From: Lysobacter sp. cf310
Lineage (GTDB): Bacteria > Pseudomonadota > Gammaproteobacteria > Xanthomonadales > Xanthomonadaceae
DNA length: 52,896 nt
Direction of reading: 5' to 3'
NCBI RefSeq assembly: GCF_900114355.1
Contig: NZ_FOSS01000007.1
Location: forward strand, 34,316-87,211
Shown here: positions 36,189 to 44,335 of the stretch, piece by piece
Layout: each line of letters starts with the position of its first letter
Position numbering within the stretch: the stretch's first letter is position 1
The notes under the pieces: model-generated
What the model was told of the DNA's origin: nothing
Database searches by the model: none
What the model saw: the letters and a program-made list of their open reading frames with translations, nothing else
Position numbers and translations under genes: made by a program

Positions 36189-36249
36189 GCCGCATCATCC
36201 GTCTCGGCGCCGCGAACGCGGCGCACCGCCTCATCTACAGAAGAACCGC

Positions 36250-36525
36250 ATGAACGCACCTCACGGCGAGTACGTCCCCAATCACCTGGTCTGGGCGATC
36301 CTGTCCACCCTGTTCTGCTGCCTGCCGCTGGGCGTGGTCTCGATCGTGTATGCCGCGCAGGTCGACGGCAAACGCGCCGCGGGCGACATCGCCGGCGCGC
36401 GCGCGGCCTCGCGCAGCGCGGTCAATTGGGCGATCGCGTCGGTGGTCGCGCTGCCGGTCGCGATCGTGCTGTGGTTCGTGTTGTTCGGCGGACTCGCCGT
36501 GCTCGGCGCCGCGCTCGGGCAGTGA
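36250..36525 (+). CDS. second CD225/dispanin family membrane protein
   Basis: This 91-residue protein is a paralogue of the one at 35435: YVPNHLVWAILSTLFCCLPL, then GVVSIVYAAQVDGKRAAGDI and AGARAASRSAVNWAIASVVA. It keeps the Cys-Cys-Leu-Pro-Leu/G-x-V-x-I-V-Y-A pattern of CD225. The second helix is VALPVAIVLWFVLFGGLAVL. The ATG follows AGAAGAACCGC. The two dispanins differ enough that they probably form different complexes or a heteromer. Confidence 0.84.
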   Translation: MNAPHGEYVPNHLVWAILSTLFCCLPLGVVSIVYAAQVDGKRAAGDIAGARAASRSAVNWAIASVVALPVAIVLWFVLFGGLAVLGAALGQ

Positions 36526-36559
36526 GCCGACGCTCGCGTGACGGCCGCCCGTCGGGCGA

Positions 36560-37459
36560 TCAGCTGACGAAGCCGGCGATCACGAACAGCGCCAGCACCG
36601 CCAGCCACACCAGCAGGCTGCGCCAGACCAGGCTCATGGCATCGCGCAATTCGGGCAGCTCCGCGCTGACCAGGTTCGCGCCGCCGTTGTCTTCGGCATA
36701 GTCGGCGGCCTCTTCGGCCAGCTCGATCTTCACGCTCGCGCGCGCGACCGCGCCCAGGAAGCGGTTGTCCAGGCTCAGCGCGGCGCCGCCGGATTCGCGC
36801 CAGGCGCCCAGCACGGTGTCGAAATTGCCGACCAGGGCCATCGCCAGGGTCAGCAGCTGCGCCACCGGCCACTCCAGGATCGCCAACAGCGTGCGCGCGC
36901 CCGCGGCGGTTTCGCCGGGCAGCTCCTGCGCACCTTCGCCCTCGGCCGCCAATTCGGTCAGCCGGTACAGCACCGCGCCGAACGCGCCCAGCACCAGGAA
37001 CCAGAACAGCACGCCGAACCAGCGCCGCAGCGCATTGCGGAACACCGCCTCGACCAGCGAGCCGCCGTCCAGCGAGGGCGTCGCGCCCGCCGGCCACAGC
37101 CGCGACGCGGCTTCGCGGCGCGAGGCCGCGTCCGGCGCGGCGACGATCGCGTCCACGTCCAGATCCAGATCGCGCGGGCCCCACACGTAGAACAGCACGG
37201 CGATCCCGAACACCAGCCCGGCCAGCCCGTACAGCGGTTCGTCCAGCGCAAGCTGGAACAGGCCCACCGCAAGCAGCGGCGGCAGCAGCGCCAGCGCGAT
37301 GCCCCAGCGGCCGCGCCAGATGCTGTCCTCGGGGAAACGCGTGCCCAGCCAGCGCAGCCAGTCCGCGTACCAGCCGTAATGCCGCACCGAGGCCGCCAGC
37401 GACTGCGCGAGGTGGCCGAGCACGAGCGCGACGACGGCGGCGATCAGCGTTTCTGACAT
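36560..37459 (-). CDS. ampE: AmpE-like regulatory membrane protein
   Basis: This 299-residue integral membrane protein has about four helices. It matches AmpE features: the N-terminal helix with LIAAVVALVLGHL, SLVEAVFRNALRRWFGVLFW, VLGAFGAVLYRLTELAAEGE and LAILEWPVAQLLTLAMALVG. AmpE is a putative sensor linked to beta-lactamase induction and AmpD, although ampD is not next to it here. Function at the molecular level is not settled. Confidence 0.8.
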   Translation of the reverse strand: MSETLIAAVVALVLGHLAQSLAASVRHYGWYADWLRWLGTRFPEDSIWRGRWGIALALLPPLLAVGLFQLALDEPLYGLAGLVFGIAVLFYVWGPRDLDLDVDAIVAAPDAASRREAASRLWPAGATPSLDGGSLVEAVFRNALRRWFGVLFWFLVLGAFGAVLYRLTELAAEGEGAQELPGETAAGARTLLAILEWPVAQLLTLAMALVGNFDTVLGAWRESGGAALSLDNRFLGAVARASVKIELAEEAADYAEDNGGANLVSAELPELRDAMSLVWRSLLVWLAVLALFVIAGFVS

Positions 37460-37565
37460 TGCGACCCGGCTCCCGGCGTTGCGTATCGGTTGAATGCGTG
37501 GGCGGCGCGCCTGGCGCTTGCCGCCGTCATGGCCGAACCGGCCATGGCCCCGATTCTACCGTGGC

Positions 37566-38534
37566 TCAACGCGCCGCACGTGCCTCGGCGGCCGCCAGCC
37601 ACCGATCGATCAGCCAGCGCGAGATCGAAATGCTGGGCGAGAGCAGCGGGCCCTCGTCGCCTTCGCGCGGCGGGCGCTCGCCGCGGGCCTGGGCCTCGCG
37701 GACTTCCTGCGTGCTGAACCAGCGCGCTTCTTCCAATTCGTCGCCGACCTGCGGCTCGTCCGGGCCGGCCTCGGCGAAGAAGCCCAGCATCAGCGCGCCC
37801 GGGAACGGCCAGGGCTGCGAGCCTTGGTAGCTGCAGCGCAGCACGCGCACGCCGGCCTCTTCGAACACTTCGCGCGCGACCGTCTGCTCCAGCGATTCGC
37901 CGGGCTCGACGAAGCCGGCCAGCACCGAGTAACGGCGCGCCGGCCAGCCGGTCTGGCGCCCCAGCAGCAGGCGCTCGCCGTCGCTGACGGCGACGATCAC
38001 CGCCGGATCGGTACGCGGATAGTGCTCGGCGCCGCATTGCGTGCAGCGGCCTTGCCAGCCGCCGCGCGAGAACCCGACTTCGCCGCCGCAGACGCCGCAG
38101 TGGCGGTTGCGCGTGCGCCAATGCTGCAGCGCGCGCGCCTGCGCGAACACGCTGGCGTGCAGCGCCGGCCAATGCGCGGCGGCGCCGCGCAGATCGACCC
38201 GACGCGGCGCCTCGAACGCGGCCAGCGCCGACTCAAGCGCGAACCAGCCGCCGCCGTCGGGCGCCAGGCCCAGGAACACGGCCGCGCCGACCCCGCCCGG
38301 ACCGGCGCTGAGTTCGGCGCCACTGGGCGCGAGCAAGCGGCCTTCGTCGTCGGCCAGAGCCTGGCCGGATTCGTCCAGCAGGATCACGCGCGCCTGCGGC
38401 CACAGCGCGGTCAGCGCCTCGGGCTGGTCGCGCAGATGATCGGCGCGGTCCAGGGCCGCGCGCACGGCGGCATCGCTGCCGGCTTCGACGAAGGCGTAGG
38501 GCGCGCGCTCGGGTTGGTCGGCGGTATCGCTCAC
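37566..38534 (-). CDS. nudC: NAD+ diphosphatase / decapping Nudix hydrolase NudC
   Basis: This 322-residue protein hydrolyses NAD(H), and in other bacteria removes NAD caps from RNA. A zinc ribbon (HCGVCGG ... [16 protein letters not shown]) precedes the Nudix domain, whose box runs from [16 protein letters not shown] to VFEEAGV. It is followed by the NudC-specific SQPWPFP. The start is GTG at 38534, overlapping the erpA stop (GTGA), so erpA-nudC is an operon. The N-terminal ~130 residues are diverged from E. coli NudC. Confidence 0.93.
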   Translation of the reverse strand: MSDTADQPERAPYAFVEAGSDAAVRAALDRADHLRDQPEALTALWPQARVILLDESGQALADDEGRLLAPSGAELSAGPGGVGAAVFLGLAPDGGGWFALESALAAFEAPRRVDLRGAAAHWPALHASVFAQARALQHWRTRNRHCGVCGGEVGFSRGGWQGRCTQCGAEHYPRTDPAVIVAVSDGERLLLGRQTGWPARRYSVLAGFVEPGESLEQTVAREVFEEAGVRVLRCSYQGSQPWPFPGALMLGFFAEAGPDEPQVGDELEEARWFSTQEVREAQARGERPPREGDEGPLLSPSISISRWLIDRWLAAAEARAAR

Positions 38535-38908
38535 ACCGCGAACGAAGAACCGCAGCCGCAGGTGGTCTTGGCGTTCGGATTGCGGATCACGAACTGCGCA
38601 CCGTGCAGGCTTTCGGTGTAGTCGACCACCGCGCCCATCAGGTATTGCAGGCTCAACGGATCCACCAGCAGGGTCACGCCGTCGGTCTGCACGGCGAGGT
38701 CGTCCTCGCCCTGCTGCTCGTCGAACTCGAAGCCGTACTGGAAGCCCGAGCAGCCGCCACCCTGGATATAGACGCGCAGCTTGAGCGCGGCATTGCCTTC
38801 TTCCGCGATCAACTCGCGGACTTTGGTCGCCGCCGAGGCGGTGAAATCCAGCGGGCGCTCCAGCGACTGGTAGTCCGGCGCCGTGGGCAGGGCAGTGATC
38901 GTTTCCAT
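38531..38908 (-). CDS. erpA: iron-sulfur cluster insertion protein ErpA
   Basis: This 125-residue A-type carrier delivers Fe-S clusters to apo-proteins. The three ligand cysteines are present: C53 in [11 protein letters not shown], and C117 and C119 in TTCGCGSSF. The N-terminal extension ([20 protein letters not shown]) is also seen in Xanthomonadaceae. Its stop overlaps the nudC GTG start. Confidence 0.94.
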   Translation of the reverse strand: METITALPTAPDYQSLERPLDFTASAATKVRELIAEEGNAALKLRVYIQGGGCSGFQYGFEFDEQQGEDDLAVQTDGVTLLVDPLSLQYLMGAVVDYTESLHGAQFVIRNPNAKTTCGCGSSFAV

Positions 38909-39224
38909 CCCGTCAGGATGGGGCGCGAAGGGCCCGCATTCAAGCTCGCGGATCGAACGCTGCGGTTGATGGGTGGGGTGTAGCGGCGTTGCGGGCTTCG
39001 ATTGAGGCCTTACGACACCGGCCGCGGTCGCCCTTCCAAACCGTCACGCCCACGAAAGCGGGCATCCAGTGACGTTGGCCGGGTCTCCGGGGGGCGATGC
39101 AGCGACAGTCGGGCCGCTATGAACGCACGGCGCTACGCTGTTGCTGGTGATTCCCGCGGGGCCGGGAATGACGAGCAACCGCGTCGAGGTCCGAGGGGAT
39201 TTCGCAAAAAACGCGTAGCCGCCC
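38909..39224. other. intergenic region with degenerate palindromic repeats
   Basis: No gene is seen. It holds CCACGAAAGCGGGCATCCAG near 39049-39068 and GATTCCCGCGGGGCCGGGAA near 39150-39169. These look like decayed copies of the common repeat 'cgtcattcccgcGAAAgcgggaatccag'. Confidence 0.6.
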
Positions 39225-39953
39225 CTACTCCGCCGCCGTCGCCCCGCTCCCCTCGCGCGTCGCCTCGGCCCAGGTGAAGGACTGCTCCACCGCCGCGCCG
39301 CTCTGCGGGGTCAGGCGCACGATCACCCGCACCGGGGTCACGCCCGCGGGCAGGAACAGGTCGCCTTCGATCTGCTGGAAGTACTTGAACGAATAGGCCA
39401 GGCCCGGCGCATTGGGCTGCTGGCGCAGATCGTCCCAGGCCAGCTTCTGCAGCTTGCCGCCGCGGCTGCCTTCCAGGGCCACCGTCAGGCGGCCGGCGCT
39501 GACCGCGCCGCGGTTGAGGTTCTGGGTCAGGGTGCTGGTGAAATGCCAGGCCCCGCCGTTCTGGGCCTGCACCCGCAGCGCGTGCACGGCCAGGCCGCGG
39601 CGTTGCGCGGTGGAACCGACCAGGCGTTCGTAGAAGGCGACGTCGGCGCGCAGGCCGGCGATTTCCTCGTCGCGCTCGGACAGCGTGCCCTGGAGGTCGC
39701 GGTTGGCCTCGCGGCTGATCTGGTCGGAGCGGCTGAGCGTGGTCACGCGCTGGCGCAGCTGCTCGAGTTCGGCGTGCTGGGCGCGCGCGTCGCGGGCCGC
39801 TTCGGGGCCGGCCGGAGCCGGCGGCGGAGCGGGCGACCAGGCCCGCCACAGGCCCCAGCCGCCGAACGCGAGCACGCCGGCCATGGCCACGCCGGCGGCG
39901 TAGCGCCAGTGCCTGGGCGCGTTCTGGGGACTGCGCGGTTCGGATTCGGCCAT
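39225..39953 (-). CDS. DUF6776-type single-pass membrane protein, copy 1
   Basis: This 242-residue protein has a cytoplasmic start, one helix (YAAGVAMAGVLAFGGWGLW) and a coiled coil (HAELEQLRQRVTTLSRSDQI, then LQGTLSERDEEIAGLRADVA). A C-terminal beta domain contains FYERLVGSTAQRRGLAVHAL, FTSTLTQNLNRGAVSAGRL and YSFKYFQQIEGDLFLPAGVT. It is a clear paralogue of the protein at 40421-41155. The trio with the bactofilin between them is conserved in Xanthomonadaceae, as I recall. A periplasmic partner of the bactofilin filament is plausible, but not shown. Confidence 0.8.
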   Translation of the reverse strand: MAESEPRSPQNAPRHWRYAAGVAMAGVLAFGGWGLWRAWSPAPPPAPAGPEAARDARAQHAELEQLRQRVTTLSRSDQISREANRDLQGTLSERDEEIAGLRADVAFYERLVGSTAQRRGLAVHALRVQAQNGGAWHFTSTLTQNLNRGAVSAGRLTVALEGSRGGKLQKLAWDDLRQQPNAPGLAYSFKYFQQIEGDLFLPAGVTPVRVIVRLTPQSGAAVEQSFTWAEATREGSGATAAE

Positions 39954-39995
39954 GCCCCATTAATAGGGCGCGGCGCGGGCCGGCGCAATCTCCCG

Positions 39996-40418
39996 TCAGT
40001 CGACCAGGGCGTGCGCGGTCACCGGGGCTTCAGCGCCCGCGCGCGGGGCACCGGCGGTGTCGGAATGGATCAGGCGGCCGGTCAGCATCGAACCGGCGAT
40101 CATCTCGACCACCTTGTAGTGGACGTTGCCCAGCACGCGCGCCTTGGCCGCCAGCTCGACGCGCTCGGCGGCGTAGACGTCGCCGGTGAGCTCGCCGTTG
40201 ATGATCACCACCGGCGCATGCACCTCGCCCTCGATGCTGCCGTTCTCGGCCAGGGTCAGCACCGCCGGCTGGCCCGGTTCGGCCACGATCTTGCCGACGA
40301 TGCGGCCCTCGATGTACAGGCCGCCGCTGAACTGCAGATCGCCGCGCATCACCACCTGCGGGCCGATCATGGTGTCGACCTGGCCGGCCGCGAGCTGGGT
40401 GGGTTTGTTCTTGAACAT
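39996..40418 (-). CDS. bactofilin (polymer-forming cytoskeletal protein)
   Basis: This 140-residue protein has the bactofilin beta-helix core: DTMIGPQVVMRGDLQFSGGL, YIEGRIVGKIVAEPGQPAVL, GSIEGEVHAPVVIINGELTG and VYAAERVELAAKARVLGNVH. Short disordered tails flank it. Bactofilins form membrane-bound filaments that place cell-wall enzymes or appendages. It lies 2 nt after the stop of DUF6776 copy 2 and 42 bp before copy 1, which suggests one operon. Confidence 0.93.
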   Translation of the reverse strand: MFKNKPTQLAAGQVDTMIGPQVVMRGDLQFSGGLYIEGRIVGKIVAEPGQPAVLTLAENGSIEGEVHAPVVIINGELTGDVYAAERVELAAKARVLGNVHYKVVEMIAGSMLTGRLIHSDTAGAPRAGAEAPVTAHALVD

Positions 40419-40420
40419 GC

Positions 40421-41155
40421 TTAGGTTTCCCCGGTGACGGTAGCGCCGCTGCGCCAGTCGAACGCCTGCTCCACCGAGGCGTCGTCGCCTCGCAGCGACA
40501 CGCGTACGCGCTGCGGAGTGAAGCCGGCCGGCAGCATCACGCTGCCGTCGAGCTGCTGGAAGTAGCGGAAAGAATAGTCCTGCGCCGGCGCCGCCGGGCG
40601 TTGATGCAGCTCGGCCCAGCCGACCGTGGTCAGCTTGCCGTTGCGCACGCCCTCGACCGCGAACTCCAGCCGGCCGGCGCTGACCGCGCCGCGGTTGAGG
40701 TTCTGGGTCAGGACGATCAGATAACGCCAAGTGCCGCCGGCCTCGGGCGAGAACTGGGTCGAGTGCACGTTCAAGCCCTGCGGCTTGCCGGTGGAACCGA
40801 CCAGGCGCTCGTAGAAGGCGACGTCGGCGCGCAGATCGGCGATCTCTTCCTCGCGATCAGCCAGCGCGCCCTGGATCTGCTTGTTGGCGACCCGGCTGAT
40901 CTGATCGGAGCGCTGCAAGGTGGCCTCGCGCTGCTCCAGCTGGTCCAGACGGGCCTGGCGCTCGCGCAGGGTCGCGCGCACGGCGTCGAGCTCGGCGCTG
41001 ACCTTGGGCAGTTGCGGTGCCGCGCGCCAGGTCGCCCAGGCCCAGGCGCCGGCCAGCGACGCCAGCCAAATCACCGCCACCACGGCCGCGATCAACGGCC
41101 GCCGGTCGGGTTGCTGCTGGACGATGACGAAACGGGGCGGTGGTGCCTTGGCCAT
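40421..41155 (-). CDS. DUF6776-type single-pass membrane protein, copy 2
   Basis: This 244-residue paralogue of the 39225-39953 protein has the same order: membrane helix (LIAAVVAVIWLASLAGAWAW), coiled coil (LRERQARLDQLEQREATLQR; LADREEEIADLRADVAFYER) and C-terminal beta domain (YLIVLTQNLNRGAVSAGRLE; YSFRYFQQLDGSVMLPAGFT). The ATG at 41155 is preferred to an in-frame upstream start at 41203 that adds a basic, unconserved stretch. It is first in the three-gene unit with the bactofilin. Confidence 0.8.
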   Translation of the reverse strand: MAKAPPPRFVIVQQQPDRRPLIAAVVAVIWLASLAGAWAWATWRAAPQLPKVSAELDAVRATLRERQARLDQLEQREATLQRSDQISRVANKQIQGALADREEEIADLRADVAFYERLVGSTGKPQGLNVHSTQFSPEAGGTWRYLIVLTQNLNRGAVSAGRLEFAVEGVRNGKLTTVGWAELHQRPAAPAQDYSFRYFQQLDGSVMLPAGFTPQRVRVSLRGDDASVEQAFDWRSGATVTGET

Positions 41156-41187
41156 GCGACGGAGCGGCGGGGGCCGCCGGGTGGTTC

Positions 41188-41193
41188 TATACT
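41188..41193 (+). promoter_or_regulatory. -10 element for the DUF4126 gene
   Basis: TATACT lies 29 nt before the GTG start, in the short divergent region shared with DUF6776 copy 2. No clear -35. Confidence 0.4.
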
Positions 41194-41222
41194 CGGCCGA
41201 CAAGTCTAGCGGGGTTGCCGCC

Positions 41223-41810
41223 GTGTCCGATGCGCACCTGTTCGCAATTGGGGTAGTTCTTGCCTGGCTGGCCGGGGTCCGGGTCTACATGACCGTATTC
41301 GGGGTCGGCATCGCCGGTGCCCTGGGCTGGCTGGACCTGCCGCAGGCCCTGCAGGCGACCCAGTCGCCGTGGGTAATCGGCGTCTCCGGCGTGCTCGCCG
41401 CCACCGAATTCTTCGCCGACAAGATTCCCGGCGTGGACTCGGGCTGGGACCTGCTGCACACCCTGCTGCGGGTGCCGGTCGGCGCCTTCCTGGCCGCCGC
41501 CACCCTGTCCCCGGACGGCCAGCTCGGCGCCGGCGCCCTAGCCACCGGCGCCGGCGTGGCCCTGAGCAGCCACCTGCTCAAGGCCGGCTCGCGCGTGCTG
41601 CTCAACACCTCGCCCGAGCCGGTGACCAACTGGACCGCCTCGGTCGGCGAAGACCTGGCCGTGGTCGGCACCCTGGCCCTGGTGTTCGCCCACCCGTGGA
41701 TCGCGCTGTCGCTGGTCGCCCTGATCAGCCTGGTCGTCGCCCTGCTGCTGTGGTGGGTCTGGCGCCTGATCTTCCGGCGCGCGCCCAAGGTCGCCCCGGT
41801 CGCGCAATAA
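41223..41810 (+). CDS. DUF4126 membrane protein
   Basis: This 195-residue protein has about five hydrophobic segments. It shows family landmarks: LAWLAGVRVYMTVFGVGIAG, FADKIPGVDSGWDLLHTLLR, GAGVALSSHLLKAGSRVLLN and EPVTNWTASVGEDLAVVGTL. The alternation of short membrane segments with polar turns is typical of DUF4126, whose function is unknown. The start is GTG at 41223 (VSDAHLFAIGVVL); no ATG precedes the conserved N-terminus. It converges on bfr. Confidence 0.82.
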   Translation: MSDAHLFAIGVVLAWLAGVRVYMTVFGVGIAGALGWLDLPQALQATQSPWVIGVSGVLAATEFFADKIPGVDSGWDLLHTLLRVPVGAFLAAATLSPDGQLGAGALATGAGVALSSHLLKAGSRVLLNTSPEPVTNWTASVGEDLAVVGTLALVFAHPWIALSLVALISLVVALLLWWVWRLIFRRAPKVAPVAQ

Positions 41811-41837
41811 AAAAAGCCACCGGCGTACCGGTGGCTT
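41811..41837. terminator. convergent terminator between DUF4126 and bfr
   Basis: The stem GCCACCGG (41816-41823) / CCGGTGGC (41828-41835) has an A tract on its left, giving TTTTTT on the minus strand for the bfr transcript. On the plus strand the T tract is short (TTCG). Confidence 0.75.
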
Positions 41838-41917
41838 CGATGTCTGGCTGGCGACTAGGCGCGTAACGCGCTTCGATGGCTGGCTGGATCTTGTGGCCGC
41901 GCGCGAGGCGCGGCGGC

Positions 41918-42388
41918 TTACTCTTCGATCTTGGTCAGCAGGTAGTTCTGCTCGCCCAGGCGATCGATCAGCGCGAGCTGGGTCTCGATCCAGTCGATGT
42001 GTTCTTCCTCGGAGTCGAGGATGTCGGCGAACAGCTGGCGGCTGACGTAGTCGCCGACGGCTTCGGCGTGCTTGATGCCGTCGCGCAGCACCGGCAGCGC
42101 TTCCAGTTCCAACGCGAGATCGCAGTTGAGCAGCTCGCGCGGATTCTCGCCGATGCGCAGCTTGCCCAGGGCCTGGAAGTTCGGCAGGCCGTCGAGGAAC
42201 AGGATGCGCTCCGACAATTTGTCGGCATGCTTCATCTCGTCGATCGACTCGTGGTACTCGTGATCGGCCAGTTCCTTCAGGCCCCAGTTCTTCAGCATCT
42301 TGGCGTGCAGGAAGTACTGGTTGATCGCGGTCAGCTCGTTATAGAGCGCCTTGTTGAGAAATTCGATGACCTTGGCGTCGCCCTTCAT
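41918..42388 (-). CDS. bfr: bacterioferritin
   Basis: This 156-residue protein forms the 24-subunit iron-storage shell. Ferroxidase ligands E18, E51 and H54 are present, as is haem ligand M52, within [15 protein letters not shown] and [13 protein letters not shown]. The rest ([39 protein letters not shown]) is canonical. The ATG follows CGGAGCACGGCC. It lies downstream of bfd on the same strand, and iron release probably depends on Bfd. Confidence 0.96.
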   Translation of the reverse strand: MKGDAKVIEFLNKALYNELTAINQYFLHAKMLKNWGLKELADHEYHESIDEMKHADKLSERILFLDGLPNFQALGKLRIGENPRELLNCDLALELEALPVLRDGIKHAEAVGDYVSRQLFADILDSEEEHIDWIETQLALIDRLGEQNYLLTKIEE

Positions 42389-42416
42389 GGCCGTGCTCCG
42401 ACTTTGCAATGGCGGC

Positions 42417-42422
42417 ACTCTA
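42417..42422 (-). promoter_or_regulatory. candidate -10 element of bfr
   Basis: TAGAGT on the minus strand lies 29 nt before the bfr ATG. CGTCACG about 17-18 bp further upstream could be a weak -35. This would let bfr be expressed separately from bfd. Confidence 0.35.
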
Positions 42423-42531
42423 GCCCTTTCGCGCGCAGCGTGACGGAACGCGAATCGAGTGCATTTCGCGTACGCCTAAGGGCGCAAAACATCGGGGGTT
42501 CGCGAACGCGCGGCGCGCTCGCGGGAGACGA

Positions 42532-42735
42532 TCAGGCGGCCTGCTGCAATACCGGCAGCGGCAGATCGCGCAGCGCGCGGGCGCGCTCGAGCAATTCGGA
42601 AGCCATGTCCAGGCAGCTGCCGCAATTGGCGCCGGCGCCGGTACGCATGGTCAATTCGGGCACGCTGCGGCAACCGGCCTCGGCGGCCTGGAGGATGTCG
42701 CGTTCGGTGACTCCGTTGCAGATGCAGACGTACAC
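42532..42735 (-). CDS. bfd: bacterioferritin-associated ferredoxin
   Basis: This 67-residue [2Fe-2S] protein of the BFD type reduces iron in bacterioferritin so that it can be mobilised. The four ligand cysteines are C4, C6, C38 and C41 (YVCICNGVTE; ANCGSC). The start is GTG at 42735, which gives the standard N-terminus. Longer in-frame starts would run through the Fur box. The Fur box lies about 56 bp upstream, as expected for a gene turned on by iron starvation. Confidence 0.92.
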   Translation of the reverse strand: MYVCICNGVTERDILQAAEAGCRSVPELTMRTGAGANCGSCLDMASELLERARALRDLPLPVLQQAA

Positions 42736-42790
42736 GGTGGTGTTGGGCGGGCAGGCAGCCGGATCGGCTGCAGGTCCATTTCGCCAGGAA

Positions 42791-42805
42791 TGAGAATGAT
42801 TGTCA
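42791..42805 (-). promoter_or_regulatory. Fur box upstream of bfd
   Basis: On the minus strand TGACAATCATTCTCA matches the 7-1-7 Fur consensus TGATAATNATTATCA at all but two defined positions. It overlaps the rppH stop codon (42803-42805). Confidence 0.75.
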
Positions 42806-43426
42806 ATTCGACGACGGGTCCTGGCCGCCACGGGCGTTCATCCCGGGTTGCCGGGCGCGCGGCCGCTGGCGGTTGCGTCCCGGTCCGCCCGCACGCGGGT
42901 CTAGCTGCGGGCGCGGGTCCGGGCCGGGCGCCGGCACCGCCTGGGCGCCGGCGATGCTGCGCGCGAACGGGGCCAGATGGCGCAAGGCGCTGGAATAGAC
43001 CCCGCGCTTGAACACCACCACGTGCTCGACCGGGTACCAGAAGTCCACCCAGCGCCAGTGGTCGAACTCGGGCTTGTCGGTCAGGTCCAGGCGCAGGTCG
43101 GACTCCTGGCCGGTCAGGCGCAGCAGGAACCAGACCTGTTTCTGGCCGATGCAGACCAGGCGGTCGTTGCGCCGGATCGCGCGCTGCGGCAGGCGATAGC
43201 GCAGCCAGCCCGGGGTCGCGCCCAGCACTTCGACGTGCTGCGGCAGCAGGCCGGTCTCTTCGCGCAGCTCGCGGTACATCGCCTCGAGCGGCGTCTCGTC
43301 GGTGTTCATCCCGCCTTGCGGGAACTGCCAGCCGTCGCGATGCACGCGTCGGGCCCAGAACAGGCGGCCGTCCGGGTGCATCAGCACGATGCCGACATTA
43401 GGCCTGTAGCCGTCCGGATCGATCAC
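42803..43426 (-). CDS. rppH: RNA pyrophosphohydrolase
   Basis: This 207-residue Nudix enzyme removes pyrophosphate from 5' ends of mRNA and starts RNase E-dependent decay. It shows [40 protein letters not shown] and ELREETGLL (Nudix box), then GQKQVWFLL and [14 protein letters not shown]. The GTG at 43426, preceded by GGAGTCCGCATC, matches the E. coli start. The C-terminal ~45 residues are Pro/Arg/Gly-rich and extend beyond the conserved enzyme. Confidence 0.93.
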   Translation of the reverse strand: MIDPDGYRPNVGIVLMHPDGRLFWARRVHRDGWQFPQGGMNTDETPLEAMYRELREETGLLPQHVEVLGATPGWLRYRLPQRAIRRNDRLVCIGQKQVWFLLRLTGQESDLRLDLTDKPEFDHWRWVDFWYPVEHVVVFKRGVYSSALRHLAPFARSIAGAQAVPAPGPDPRPQLDPRAGGPGRNRQRPRARQPGMNARGGQDPSSN

Positions 43427-43541
43427 GATGCGGACTCCAAATTCACTGCGACCGACTCTGCCACGGCCCCCGCCCGACGACAAGCCGGCCCGGGACGATT
43501 GACGGCACCCGCCCCGGCATGAATAATTCGCGGTTCCCCGT

Positions 43542-43618
43542 GGCTATGTAGCTCAGCCGGTTAGAGCACAGCACTCATAATGCTGGGGTCGGTGGTTCGA
43601 GTCCACCCATAGCCACCA
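43542..43618 (+). tRNA. tRNA-Met (anticodon CAT), elongator type
   Basis: A 77-nt cloverleaf runs GGCTATGTAGCTCAGC to CATAGCCACCA, with encoded CCA. Acceptor stem GGCTATG/CATAGCC; anticodon arm CAGCA-CTCATAA-TGCTG with CAT; T arm GGTGG-TTCGAGT-CCACC. The G1-C72 pair rules out the initiator, and the overall sequence is close to E. coli elongator tRNA-Met. Confidence 0.95.
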
Positions 43619-43646
43619 TCGTTTCAGGCGCCTGGCGCCGCAGTTC

Positions 43647-43670
43647 AAGCCCGCCGCCGGCGGGCTTTTT
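43647..43670 (+). terminator. Rho-independent terminator after tRNA-Met
   Basis: The stem AAGCCCGCC-GCC-GGCGGGCTT is followed by TTTCG, 29 bp after the tRNA. Confidence 0.85.
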
Positions 43671-43732
43671 CGTATCCGCCGCCCTCCCACGCCCTCGCCA
43701 AAGGCTGGATCGCCGACCGCGACGGCTTGCCG

Positions 43733-43738
43733 CACAAT
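43733..43738 (+). promoter_or_regulatory. candidate -10 element of queD
   Basis: CACAAT ends 6 nt before the queD ATG, which would place the transcript start on the start codon itself. No ribosome binding site is visible. Confidence 0.3.
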
Positions 43739-43744
43739 GACGCC

Positions 43745-44098
43745 ATGAACATCTACAAGGTCTTTACCCTGGAAGCCGCGCATCGGCTGCCGAATGTGCC
43801 GGAAGGCCATAAGTGCGCGCGCCTGCACGGGCATTCGTTCCGGGTCGAGGTGCACCTGGAAGGCGAGCTCGGCGAGCACAGCGGCTGGGTGATGGACTTC
43901 GGCGACGTCAAAAAGGCGTTCCAGCCGCTGTACGACCAGCTCGACCACCACTATCTCAACGACATCCCCGGCCTGGACAACCCGACCAGCGAACGCCTGG
44001 CGGTCTGGATCTGGGAGCGCCTGAAGCCGGCGCTGCCGCTGCTGAGCGAGATCGTGGTCCACGAGACCTGCACCTCCGGCTGCCGCTACCGCGGCTGA
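43745..44098 (+). CDS. queD: 6-carboxy-5,6,7,8-tetrahydropterin synthase (QueD)
   Basis: This 117-residue enzyme converts dihydroneopterin triphosphate to carboxytetrahydropterin in queuosine/preQ0 synthesis. Zinc ligands H13 (EAAHRLP), H28 and H30 (RLHGHSF) are present, with catalytic C24. [20 protein letters not shown] and [15 protein letters not shown] are typical. Neither queC nor queE is adjacent. It may be leaderless, as the -10-like CACAAT sits only 6 nt upstream of the ATG. Confidence 0.93.
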   Translation: MNIYKVFTLEAAHRLPNVPEGHKCARLHGHSFRVEVHLEGELGEHSGWVMDFGDVKKAFQPLYDQLDHHYLNDIPGLDNPTSERLAVWIWERLKPALPLLSEIVVHETCTSGCRYRG

Positions 44099-44246
44099 GC
44101 CCGTCCGGACGGCGGCGCCTGCCGCCGTTTCGTCATCGCCCGGTCATCGCGGCGGCCGATTCTGGGCCGCGCCGGACCGCCTTCGGCGATGTAAGCCTTT
44201 GATTGCAAAGACCGCATGAACGGTCCGCAACCGCTCGTCAGTTCGA

Positions 44247-44294
44247 TGTTGCAACGCAACAAAACCCGGATTATGCTGCACCGCACAATCCGGG
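44247..44294 (+). promoter_or_regulatory. phasin promoter with overlapping palindromic operator
   Basis: A perfect palindrome TGTTGC-AAC-GCAACA (44247-44261) covers a -35-like TTGCAA (44249-44254). Exactly 17 bp later comes the -10-like TATGCT (44272-44277). A second dyad, CCCGGATT/AATCCGGG (44265-44272 / 44287-44294), spans the -10 and start site. A PhaR-type repressor is a reasonable guess because it binds TGC-rich dyads before phasin genes. Confidence 0.5.
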
Positions 44295-44335
44295 CATTCC
44301 CCCGGCCCGGACCATCCAAATCTCAGGAGCACGCC

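Noticed and set aside
43542-43618. tRNA-Ile2 (CAT, lysidine type) or initiator tRNA-Met
   Set aside because: G1-C72 pairing excludes the initiator, and the sequence is closest to elongator tRNA-Met; the Ile2 type usually differs in the acceptor and anticodon stems.
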